The translations under genes were made by a program, and so were the position numbers. From JAKLDO01 sp035354435 (GTDB lineage: Bacteria; UBP6; UBA1177), in the NCBI GenBank assembly GCA_035354435.1, contig DAOQAY010000072.1, positions 1-13,735 of the forward strand: 13,735 nt of DNA, written 5' to 3'. Positions 1-6,685 of the stretch are shown here, one piece after another. The notes below the pieces were generated by a model that made no database searches, had not been told where the DNA came from, and saw only the letters and a list, made by a program, of their open reading frames with translations. Each line of letters begins with the position of its first letter. Position 1 is the stretch's first letter.

Positions 1-2
1 AA

Positions 3-677
3 GAAAGAACTTTTGAGCTGATAAAAGCACAGCATGAAAAATTATCAAGAATAATGAATAGTTTCCCTGATATTGGAAAAGGACTCTGGAAAAAGTACAA
101 TAAAATAACAGAAAAGAACGCTATAAGGAAAAAATCAAAAAATATAGCTGAAATAATAGAAGAAAACTGTACGGAAGATCCGGCATACAATGAAATAGTA
201 TCCGATATACTTGAAAATCCAGATTTCTGCGAAACAATGAACTACAAACACCACCATTCATCAGTGTTTGAACATAATTATTATGTGAGCTATTATTCAT
301 ATAAGCTTGCAAAAAAATTTAAACTTGACTTCAGATCGACGGCGAGAGGCGCACTGATGCATGACTTTTTCCTTTATGATTGGCATACAGATCATCCGGA
401 AAAAGGAGATAATCACGGGAAAGAACATCCCAAAACAGCATTGAGAAATGCTAAAAAACATTTTTCACTCAACAAAATTGAAGAAGACATTATTATTAAT
501 CACATGTGGCCGTATACAAAAACTTTTCCTTCAACAAAAGAAGCGCTTGTCGTACTTGCGGCAGATAAGTATTTTGCATCAAAAGAATTATTTAAAGAAG
601 CAGAATCCGTCCTAGGAAAAAATCTGGAAATTCTTGTATCCAAAATGAAGAAAAACAGAAAAAAGCAGAACAATTAA
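3..677 (+). CDS. HD-domain phosphohydrolase, probably 5'-partial
   Basis: This is a soluble HD-superfamily metal-dependent phosphohydrolase; its substrate cannot be read from the sequence. Counting from the first ATG (base 54), the metal-binding set is visible as H74 (VFEHN), H103-D104 (ALMHDFF) and D171 (LAADKYFA), with extra histidines H121, H125 and H150 as in the YfbR/YedJ-like branch. The tail from about residue 195 is Lys-rich. The ATG at 54 has no good ribosome site. The same frame is open with no stop back to base 3 and encodes a plausible amphipathic helix (FELIKAQHEKLSRIM), so the true start may lie left of the window; if not, the protein has 207 residues. It converges on the TetR gene with 11 bases between the stops and no visible terminator. 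The HD call is firm; the start is not. Confidence 0.8.
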   Translation, partial: ERTFELIKAQHEKLSRIMNSFPDIGKGLWKKYNKITEKNAIRKKSKNIAEIIEENCTEDPAYNEIVSDILENPDFCETMNYKHHHSSVFEHNYYVSYYSYKLAKKFKLDFRSTARGALMHDFFLYDWHTDHPEKGDNHGKEHPKTALRNAKKHFSLNKIEEDIIINHMWPYTKTFPSTKEALVVLAADKYFASKELFKEAESVLGKNLEILVSKMKKNRKKQNN

Positions 678-688
678 GTTTCGCAGAC

Positions 689-1270
689 TCAATCAATTAT
701 GCCCCGTTCTTTCCGGAAAACACCGAAAAAAAAGATCGTTATTATCTGTCCGATAAGGTCTCCCGGAGAAATGTTAAGTTCCACAAGTTTCGCAGGAATA
801 ATGGTGGAACTCATTGTATTCATTAATATTTCCATAAAAACATCAGTATTCAGATCAGGGCTGATTATTCCTTCTTCTTTGGCTTTATCGAGAATAACTT
901 TATATTTAAGCAGCATTTTTCTTCTTTTTTTATCAACAATATCAAACATTTCAGGCATATATTTCATGTCACTGACCATCGGGGTTGAAATCGAAAAAGA
1001 GAGTCTTTTGAACAGTCCGATATATTCCCTGAAAGTATCTTCCACAGGCAGCGATGTGTCAAAAAGAGCATCTACATCATCAGCAAACTGATCAACTTTG
1101 CGTTCAAGAAATATTTTCATGATTTCGTTCTTGGAACCGAATGCCGTATAAAGAGTTTTTTTGCTTATTTTAGATTTGGAAGCGATTTCATCCATGGAAA
1201 CCCTTTTGAATCCGTAAGTATAAAAAAGCTTTCCTGCTTCGGAAATTATTTTCTCTCTTAAATCATTCAT
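689..1270 (-). CDS. TetR/AcrR-family transcriptional regulator
   Basis: This 193-residue protein has the usual TetR architecture. An N-terminal three-helix DNA-binding domain (about residues 5-52) carries the recognition stretch DEIASKSKISKKTLYTAFGS, and an all-helical ligand and dimerisation domain follows. The family represses promoters and is released by a small ligand; the ligand is unknown here. I chose the ATG at 1270 because AGGAGG lies 4 bases upstream. A longer reading from 1309 would need a TTG start without a ribosome site. The ATG overlaps the activase stop (shared ATGAATGA, 8 bases), so translation is probably coupled and the regulator made together with the activase. It is last in its operon, which suggests autoregulation. 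The palindrome in the promoter at 6544-6555 is the best candidate operator, by inference only. Confidence 0.88.
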   Translation of the reverse strand: MNDLREKIISEAGKLFYTYGFKRVSMDEIASKSKISKKTLYTAFGSKNEIMKIFLERKVDQFADDVDALFDTSLPVEDTFREYIGLFKRLSFSISTPMVSDMKYMPEMFDIVDKKRRKMLLKYKVILDKAKEEGIISPDLNTDVFMEILMNTMSSTIIPAKLVELNISPGDLIGQIITIFFFGVFRKERGIID

Positions 1271-4200
1271 GAGACCTCCTGATTTTATGATTTTTCGCAT
1301 TTCTGACAAGAAAGTGAACCCTGTTCATCATATTTGCCGGAGATGTGTCACTATCCAGATCTATGAAAAGAATGTCAAGACCTGGATAAATATCCTTCAT
1401 CTTTTTTTCGACACCTTTCGCCACAACCTGATTGGCTATACATCCAAAAGGCTGAAGACACAACACATCGTTTATTCCGTTTTCGGCAAACGAAGCTATT
1501 TCGGCAGCTATCAGCCATCCTTCACCGAATTGATTTACAAGAGAAAGAATTTTTGAAGCTTTTCCGGCAAGATCCCTCACTCCGTAATAAGGGTAACTGA
1601 ATTTAAACCGTTTCATTTCATTTCCGACTTCTTCATGAAATTTGGTAAAATGCTTTTCAAGCAGTGGTAAAAACAATGAAAACATGTCATTCCGGCTCAG
1701 ATTTTCACGGCTGTTTATTTTCACATTGATTATTTCCTGTACAAAAAAATCCACAAGATCGGGCATCACTGGTTCAATACCGTGATTCATAAGCCATTCA
1801 AGCACATCATGGTTGGCAAACGCACTGTATTTTACATAAATTTCCCCGACGACACCTATTTTCGGTCTCGGATCATGATCGATTTCGATACTGTTAAAAC
1901 TGTTAATAGCTTTTTTCAAAAATCTGAACATCTCCTTTCTGTTGACATCAAACGAAGTCAGATTCCATTCCGCAATAAGAGAATTAGCCAGTTTCAGCGC
2001 AGATCCTTTTGTCTTTTCTCTTGCCGCCACGGCATTATACATTCTCGAAACAGCATCAGCAAGAAGTATCGCTTTCAAACCCCAGTTTATAAATGGAATT
2101 TTTCTGATTTTAAATTCAGGCTGCTTTGTCACGGCTTTATTTGTTGTAGAAAAAGAAACAACAGGCACTCTGTCGAATCCGGCGGCTGCCATAGCTTTTC
2201 TTATCATTGAAAAATAGTTACTCGCCCTGCATTGACCGCCTGTCTGTGTAATTCCTATGACAGTATTTTCAAGATCATATTTTCCGCTTTTTAATGCTTT
2301 GATAATGTCTCCAACAATAATTATTGCCGGATAACAGATTTCATTATTGGCATACCGCAAACCTTCTTTCAGCGATTCGGCATCCGGTTTCGGAAGAGAA
2401 ACGACATTTATTCCGGCAGCTCTCAATCCGTGCTCGACAAAAGGCGAGTAAAAATCAGCAAAAAAAGGAATAAGAATCTGCTTTTTCAGATCTTCTTCCT
2501 TCAGAACAGCCAGCTCTTTTCTAAGAAATTTCGTTCTGTTTCCGCCTCTTTCCATTGACTCAAATAAAGTTCTCAATCTCAGTTTAGTTGAACCGGGTGA
2601 AACAATTTCGTCAATCCTGATTGTAGTCAGATTTTTTCCGTACGACTTTAGAATTTCTTTCATTTCATCAGTCGCAATTGCATCAGGTCCGCAGCCGAAA
2701 GAATTCAATTGAACAGGAATTACAGCATCGTTTTCAGCCACATACCATGCCGCACTGTAAAGCCTGTTGGAATATTCCCACTGATCAAGAACTTTTACAG
2801 CCGTTCCACAAGTTTGCGAAACACTGTCTTCTGTTATCACATCAAAACCGAAAACTGTAATCATTTCAGGAATTTTATGGTTTATCAGCGGATCGATGTG
2901 ATATGGCCGGCCGATGAGCATGACAACTTTTCTTCCTTCCTGTTTTGCCTTTGTTATTATTTCATCCGATTTTTGTCTGAGAATCACCTTGAAATTATCC
3001 TTTTCTTTCATTGCCTCGGCAAATGCTTTTCTGAAACGGTAATGTGAAACACCAAAAGTTTTTGTAAAATAGGATTTCAGCTTCTTTTCAAGAAGATTAT
3101 TATCCTTAAATGAAACAGCCAGGGTATCAAGTGGTATTCCGTAATTATTTTCAGGATTTATCGAACTCTTTACAACATCAGAGTAACCTGAAACGATAGG
3201 ACAGTTAAAACTGTTCTGCCGGCATCCGCTTTTGTCTTCATAAACAACCATGGGATAAAAAATCCTGTCAACTTTCCTGTTTATGAGATTAAAAATATGA
3301 CCATGCATCAGTTTGGCCGGGAAACAGATACTGTCACTCATGACACTTCCCGATCCTGATTCGTAAAGCTGAACCGTCGAAGGATCAGAAAGAATAATTC
3401 TGATGCCGCATCTGGTAAAAAGAGTGTGCCAGAAAGGATAATTTTCATAAATATTCAATGCCCTCGGAATCCCCACAGTTATTAAAGCTTCACTTTCCGG
3501 ACACGAATCTCTGTCAAAAAGAAGATTCCTTTTCCACGAAACTCCATCGAAACACTGTGTCTGCACATTTCCACCACCGGAAAAAAAGATTTTTTCGCAG
3601 TTGTTTCCAGCATAGAAAACTTTTCCGTTTCCCATATCCATTTTCGTCACGGAACAGATGTTTTCACAGCCTTTACACTCAATCAGAGTTTTTTTCATTT
3701 TCAGAGCTAATTCTCCGGTACAAGAGAAAAATCCGGTAAATTCAGACACCATATCCCTGTTTTCATTCCACTTTTCAAGCGCATTCAATGCCGCTCCGTA
3801 AGCTCCCATGACTCCTGCGATATCAGGCACAACAACTTTTTTTCCAGTGATAATTTCAAATGCCCTCTGAACACACGGATTTTTAAATGTTCCTCCCTGA
3901 AGAATGACATTCTGTCCGATTTCATCCATATCTTTGAGTTTCAGAACCTTGTAAAGAGAGTTCCTTACAACCGAAAAAGCAAGACCCGCACTTATATCTT
4001 CAATTCCGGCACCTTCTTTAAGTGCCTGTTTAACCTTGGAATTCATAAAAACCGTACATCTTGATCCAAGATCGCATGGAGCTTTGGATGAACACCCTTT
4101 ATTGGCAAATTCTTCGACACTAAGTCCCAGACTTACCGCAAATGTCTGAATAAAAGAACCGCAACCTGATGAACATGCCTCATTTATTTCTATATTCGTG

Positions 4201-5537
4201 ACATTTCCGTTTTCAACAAACATCGCTTTCATATCCTGTCCGCCGATATCAAGAATGAAATCCACATTACCATTTGATATTTTCTGTGCGGACTTAAGAT
4301 GAGCAAGCGTTTCGACAATCCCGAAATCAGCTGAAAAAACGGACTTTACGAGATCTTCACCGTAACCAGTGACGGCAACAGCCTTTACATGATATCTGAT
4401 TCCTTCCGAAGCAAGCTTTTTCTGGATTTCAGTAAGTCCTGACCTGACTGAAACAATATGATCCCCGCCATTACCCCTGTAATACTCGGCCATGATTTCG
4501 CCGTCTTTGTTTATCACAACGATTTTAGTTGTCGTCGATCCTGCATCTATTCCCAAAAAACAATCACTGTTTTCAGATAGTTCAGGAACAGCACGAGTGA
4601 CTTTCATATAACGGTTTTCATACCATTTTCTGAAATATTCCTCAGATTTAAAAAGCGGATCCAGCCTCCCGCCGCCGGCAGTTTTGCTTTCCTTACTCGA
4701 AGTGATAAGTGAAATAAGTTCAGAAACTGTCATGGAAAGTTCATTATCCTTTGCGTAGTAAGCGCTTCCCATGGCAGGAAAAAGCTCCGGCTTTTCCGGA
4801 ATAACCGCATCTGATTCAGTCAACCCGATTCTTTTAAGAAAAAGATCACGAAGAAACGGAATAAAAGCGAGCGGACCACCTGAAAAAAGCAGTGGCGGCT
4901 TGATACTGCTTCCTCTCGCAAGAGTATTCATAACCTGAGTTACAACAGCATTAAAAATTGAAGCAGCTATATCGCCTTTCGGAATTTCGCGGCTCAGCAG
5001 ATTCTGCACATCGGTTTTTGCAAAAACCCCGCATCTGCTTGCAACCGGATAAATTTTTGTATGATCCGCGGCAAGATTGCTGAGTTCCTCAACCGGAACA
5101 CTCATCAGAGAAGCCATCTGATCGATAAAAGCTCCTGTGCCGCCTGCGCAGTTGCCGTTCATTCTTATATCGGCATTTCCGCTTTCATCGAAAATTATCA
5201 TTTTGCTATCTTCTCCGCCGATATCGAGTAAGGTCCCGATTTTGCCGAACAATCCTGACACAGCTTCGGCGCTTGCAACAACCTCCTGAATAAATTTCAG
5301 GCCGACTCTTTCTGAAATACCTATCCCAGCAGAACCTGTCACGCATACTTTCGTAACGACATCGCCTATTTTCTTCTTCATGTTGTCAAGAACAGTAAGC
5401 AGAGTTCCTTTGATGTCAGTGTTATGCCGTAAATAACTGGAAAAAACCACTTTCCCCGACTCATCGAGAACAGCAATTTTCAAAGTTGTAGAACCGGCAT
5501 CAATTCCGGTTCTGAAAAACAGGTCTTTACTTTCCAT
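1263..5537 (-). CDS. Giant acyl-CoA dehydratase activase-related protein: two BadF/HgdC-type ATPase domains fused to a DUF2229/COG3580-3581-type half
   Basis: This 1424-residue protein belongs to the large 'acyl-CoA dehydratase activase-related' family. Domain 1 (about 8-265) and domain 2 (about 326-590) are ASKHA ATPases of the HgdC/BcrA-BcrD type. Each has the phosphate loop (GIDAGSTTLK at 11, GIDAGSTTTK at 329), a second Gly loop (DIGGED 105, DIGGQD 430) and two cluster cysteines 39 residues apart (C130/C169 and C455/C494), the spacing I recall for HgdC. The remainder has a CxxCxxxC motif (C621, C624, C628), SICFPAK (C738), FGCGPDA (C949), EICYPA (C1068), GGQCRASNYF (C1103) and QPFGCIANQ (C1366), typical of DUF2229 and HgdB-like proteins. 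Known relatives use ATP to lift one electron from ferredoxin or flavodoxin to a low-potential Fe-S acceptor; this fused family's substrate is not established. GGAGG lies 6 bases before the ATG. The gene sits between trxA and a coupled TetR, and no separate HgdA/HgdB-type gene is nearby. Confidence 0.9.
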   Translation of the reverse strand: MESKDLFFRTGIDAGSTTLKIAVLDESGKVVFSSYLRHNTDIKGTLLTVLDNMKKKIGDVVTKVCVTGSAGIGISERVGLKFIQEVVASAEAVSGLFGKIGTLLDIGGEDSKMIIFDESGNADIRMNGNCAGGTGAFIDQMASLMSVPVEELSNLAADHTKIYPVASRCGVFAKTDVQNLLSREIPKGDIAASIFNAVVTQVMNTLARGSSIKPPLLFSGGPLAFIPFLRDLFLKRIGLTESDAVIPEKPELFPAMGSAYYAKDNELSMTVSELISLITSSKESKTAGGGRLDPLFKSEEYFRKWYENRYMKVTRAVPELSENSDCFLGIDAGSTTTKIVVINKDGEIMAEYYRGNGGDHIVSVRSGLTEIQKKLASEGIRYHVKAVAVTGYGEDLVKSVFSADFGIVETLAHLKSAQKISNGNVDFILDIGGQDMKAMFVENGNVTNIEINEACSSGCGSFIQTFAVSLGLSVEEFANKGCSSKAPCDLGSRCTVFMNSKVKQALKEGAGIEDISAGLAFSVVRNSLYKVLKLKDMDEIGQNVILQGGTFKNPCVQRAFEIITGKKVVVPDIAGVMGAYGAALNALEKWNENRDMVSEFTGFFSCTGELALKMKKTLIECKGCENICSVTKMDMGNGKVFYAGNNCEKIFFSGGGNVQTQCFDGVSWKRNLLFDRDSCPESEALITVGIPRALNIYENYPFWHTLFTRCGIRIILSDPSTVQLYESGSGSVMSDSICFPAKLMHGHIFNLINRKVDRIFYPMVVYEDKSGCRQNSFNCPIVSGYSDVVKSSINPENNYGIPLDTLAVSFKDNNLLEKKLKSYFTKTFGVSHYRFRKAFAEAMKEKDNFKVILRQKSDEIITKAKQEGRKVVMLIGRPYHIDPLINHKIPEMITVFGFDVITEDSVSQTCGTAVKVLDQWEYSNRLYSAAWYVAENDAVIPVQLNSFGCGPDAIATDEMKEILKSYGKNLTTIRIDEIVSPGSTKLRLRTLFESMERGGNRTKFLRKELAVLKEEDLKKQILIPFFADFYSPFVEHGLRAAGINVVSLPKPDAESLKEGLRYANNEICYPAIIIVGDIIKALKSGKYDLENTVIGITQTGGQCRASNYFSMIRKAMAAAGFDRVPVVSFSTTNKAVTKQPEFKIRKIPFINWGLKAILLADAVSRMYNAVAAREKTKGSALKLANSLIAEWNLTSFDVNRKEMFRFLKKAINSFNSIEIDHDPRPKIGVVGEIYVKYSAFANHDVLEWLMNHGIEPVMPDLVDFFVQEIINVKINSRENLSRNDMFSLFLPLLEKHFTKFHEEVGNEMKRFKFSYPYYGVRDLAGKASKILSLVNQFGEGWLIAAEIASFAENGINDVLCLQPFGCIANQVVAKGVEKKMKDIYPGLDILFIDLDSDTSPANMMNRVHFLVRNAKNHKIRRSHE
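1275..1280 (-). promoter_or_regulatory. Ribosome binding site that sets the TetR start
   Basis: The minus strand reads AGGAGG followed by TCTC and ATG, inside the last codons of the activase gene. This supports the internal ATG at 1270 over the upstream TTG at 1309 and fits translational coupling. Confidence 0.75.
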
Positions 5538-5538
5538 T

Positions 5539-5577
5539 GGAAACCTCCGGAAACTTCAAAAAACGATTTGAGTTTCC
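5539..5577 (-). promoter_or_regulatory. Leader hairpin with alternative pairing around the activase ribosome site
   Basis: On the minus strand, GGAAAC (5577-5572) plus TCAAA (5571-5567) can pair with TTTGA (5560-5556) plus GTTTCC (5554-5549), giving an 11-bp stem with one bulge and a 6-base loop. GTTTCC occurs again at 5544-5539, so the two copies flank and overlap the GGAGG ribosome site (5548-5544). The upstream GGAAAC could therefore pair with either copy, and the second pairing would enclose the ribosome site. The repeats are seen directly; a regulatory role is inference. Confidence 0.4.
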
Positions 5578-5605
5578 ATTGTTGCAAAATATTTCTGTTT
5601 GTCAA
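5578..5605 (-). promoter_or_regulatory. Possible internal promoter before the activase gene
   Basis: The minus strand has TTGACA (5605-5600), a 16-base spacer, then AACAAT (5583-5578), which matches TATAAT at 4 of 6. It sits in the 96-base trxA-activase gap, the only sizeable gap in this block. Transcription from it would begin near 5571, inside the leader hairpin, so a full hairpin would form only on read-through RNA from trxA. Confidence 0.4.
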
Positions 5606-5633
5606 GATCAGAAAAGATAGTTTTTCAAGTAGC

Positions 5634-5954
5634 TTAAATATGTTTAGAAATGAATTCCTTTATAACTTCTTTCGGCACTGCACCGACCTGCTGATCGACT
5701 TCTTTTCCGTTCTTAATGAATTTTATTGTAGGAATTCCCCTTATCTGGAACTTTCTTGCCAGATCAGGATCTTCATCAGTATTGATCTTTACAAACTTTA
5801 TTGAGCTGTTGTCTGCGTAATCTCCGGCAAGTTCTTCAAATATCGGTCCCAGCATTCTGCATGGTCCGCACCACGGTGCCCAGAAATCAATTATGACAAG
5901 TCCTTTGAATTCTTCGACTTCAGATGCAAAATTAGACAAACTGACTGAAAGCAT
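5634..5954 (-). CDS. trxA: Thioredoxin
   Basis: This is a 106-residue, single-domain cytoplasmic thioredoxin, a general disulfide reductant. The active site WCGPC is at residues 28-32, within DFWAPWCGPCRMLGP. The cis-proline is P75 in GIPTIKF, and KNGKEV follows in the expected last strand. Length is standard and there is no signal peptide. GGAGG lies 5 bases before the ATG. The gene starts 12 bases after the exported-protein gene and precedes the activase by 96 bases. Its place in a redox-enzyme block may be functional (keeping cluster cysteines of the activase reduced) or housekeeping; the sequence does not decide. Confidence 0.93.
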   Translation of the reverse strand: MLSVSLSNFASEVEEFKGLVIIDFWAPWCGPCRMLGPIFEELAGDYADNSSIKFVKINTDEDPDLARKFQIRGIPTIKFIKNGKEVDQQVGAVPKEVIKEFISKHI

Positions 5955-5966
5955 CGGTTCCTCCGG

Positions 5967-6500
5967 TTAATTGAATGATAATTTCTTTATGTTGTTTCTG
6001 CTGAATTCCATCACTTCTCTTTCAAGATCAGGATAATCCACTTTATCTTCACGGTTCTCATTGCTTACAAGAACTTTATAAAAGCCTACTTTTACTGGCT
6101 CTTTTGCTCCTTCGATATGAAAAATGAACATCCTTTCATCAGATATTTCGATAGGTGTCTTCTCCTTTGAGGGTGTTTTCAATATCACATGATAGACGGA
6201 TTTCATCGAACAGTATTTTCTAACCGGAACAAACCGTCCATCTTCAAAACAGGAAACATCGTCGCTTGATTTGAAAATTATCTCTTTAATATCCTTTATC
6301 TGGACAAGTATCTCATTCACACCCTGAGCAGCGTTAATCGATGAAACTTCAACGACATTCTTTCCGTCTATACTGCCGGCCTCGACCTTTGTCACAGTCC
6401 CGGAAACACTTTTCCCGTTCTTGAGCAGAACCGAAACTTTGTCAGCAAAAACAAATTGAAAAAACAATAATACAAAAAAAGCTGCGAATATTCTCTTCAT
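5967..6500 (-). CDS. Exported protein of unknown function, first gene of the activase block
   Basis: This 177-residue protein starts with a clear Sec signal peptide: MKR, a hydrophobic core to about residue 17, and a probable cut at VFA|DK (19/20). There is no lipobox cysteine, so it should be periplasmic or secreted and soluble. The mature protein looks beta-rich. The segment VLLKNGKSVSGTVTKVE (about 25-40) resembles the small barrel strands of SH3- or LSm-like folds, but I cannot assign a family. Two cysteines (C84, C97) could form a disulfide. AAGGAGG lies 5 bases before the ATG, with a good promoter upstream. The thioredoxin 12 bases downstream has no signal peptide, so a direct redox partnership is unlikely without a membrane relay. 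Confidence 0.75.
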   Translation of the reverse strand: MKRIFAAFFVLLFFQFVFADKVSVLLKNGKSVSGTVTKVEAGSIDGKNVVEVSSINAAQGVNEILVQIKDIKEIIFKSSDDVSCFEDGRFVPVRKYCSMKSVYHVILKTPSKEKTPIEISDERMFIFHIEGAKEPVKVGFYKVLVSNENREDKVDYPDLEREVMEFSRNNIKKLSFN

Positions 6501-6535
6501 AATAACCTCCTTAAGGCATCAAATAAACGAAATTG

Positions 6536-6563
6536 ATTATAAGTCTATTGATAGAAATGGCAA
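6536..6563 (-). promoter_or_regulatory. Leftward promoter of the exported-protein/trxA/activase/TetR block
   Basis: Minus strand: TTGCCA (6563-6558, 5 of 6 matches to TTGACA), a 16-base spacer, then a perfect TATAAT (6541-6536). The predicted start of transcription is near 6529, leaving a leader of about 28 bases that includes AAGGAGG at 6512-6506. A palindrome fills the spacer. Confidence 0.65.
6544..6555. promoter_or_regulatory. tetO-like palindrome in the leftward promoter spacer, candidate operator
   Basis: TCTAT-TG-ATAGA is a perfect 12-base palindrome lying wholly between the -35 and -10 boxes of the leftward promoter, a classical repressor position. The arms match those of the class tetO operator (TCTAT...ATAGA), with a shorter centre. 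The block it would control encodes a TetR-family protein as its last gene, and a second TetR gene lies on the facing side. The palindrome is seen directly; which protein binds it, if any, is inference. Confidence 0.45.
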
Positions 6564-6566
6564 GGT

Positions 6567-6639
6567 TTGACACAAAATATTAAACAAATAGTAATTTTTT
6601 TACTAAATATTTTGATATTAAAAGACTTTTTTGTATAAT
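6567..6639 (+). promoter_or_regulatory. Rightward promoter region of the PEPCK-like operon
   Basis: The better promoter is TTGATA (6612-6617), a 16-base spacer and a perfect TATAAT (6634-6639), giving a leader of about 40 bases before the ATG at 6686. A second candidate upstream is TTGACA (6567-6572), a 17-base spacer and AGTAAT (6590-6595, 4 of 6). The region is strongly AT-rich, as expected of an upstream promoter element. It lies back to back with the leftward promoter; the two -35 regions are only 3 bases apart if the upstream candidate is used. Confidence 0.6.
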
Positions 6640-6685
6640 TCAGAGGCTTTTTAAATTTTATCCAGCAATATTAAGGGGTAACAGA

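Noticed and set aside
710..719. Palindrome TTTCCGGAAA near the end of the TetR gene
   Set aside because: It lies within the coding sequence with no T-run in either direction, so it is not a terminator for either convergent gene, and a single 10-base palindrome is not evidence of an operator.
1271..1309. Longer TetR start at 1309
   Set aside because: The start codon would be TTG with no ribosome site. The ATG at 1270 has AGGAGG and gives the normal TetR N-terminus.
1269..3739. Several plus-strand open frames of 60-142 codons inside the activase gene
   Set aside because: They lie antisense to a fully supported conserved protein, have no ribosome sites, and their translations are rich in His, Phe, Cys and Arg without domain features.
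5611..5626. Stem gaaaa/ttttc after trxA as a terminator
   Set aside because: The stem is short and all but GC-free with no following T-run on the minus strand; too weak to call.
6606..6619. Inverted repeat AATAT-TTTG-ATATT over the rightward -35 box
   Set aside because: Only 5-base arms made entirely of A and T in a very AT-rich spacer; expected by chance.
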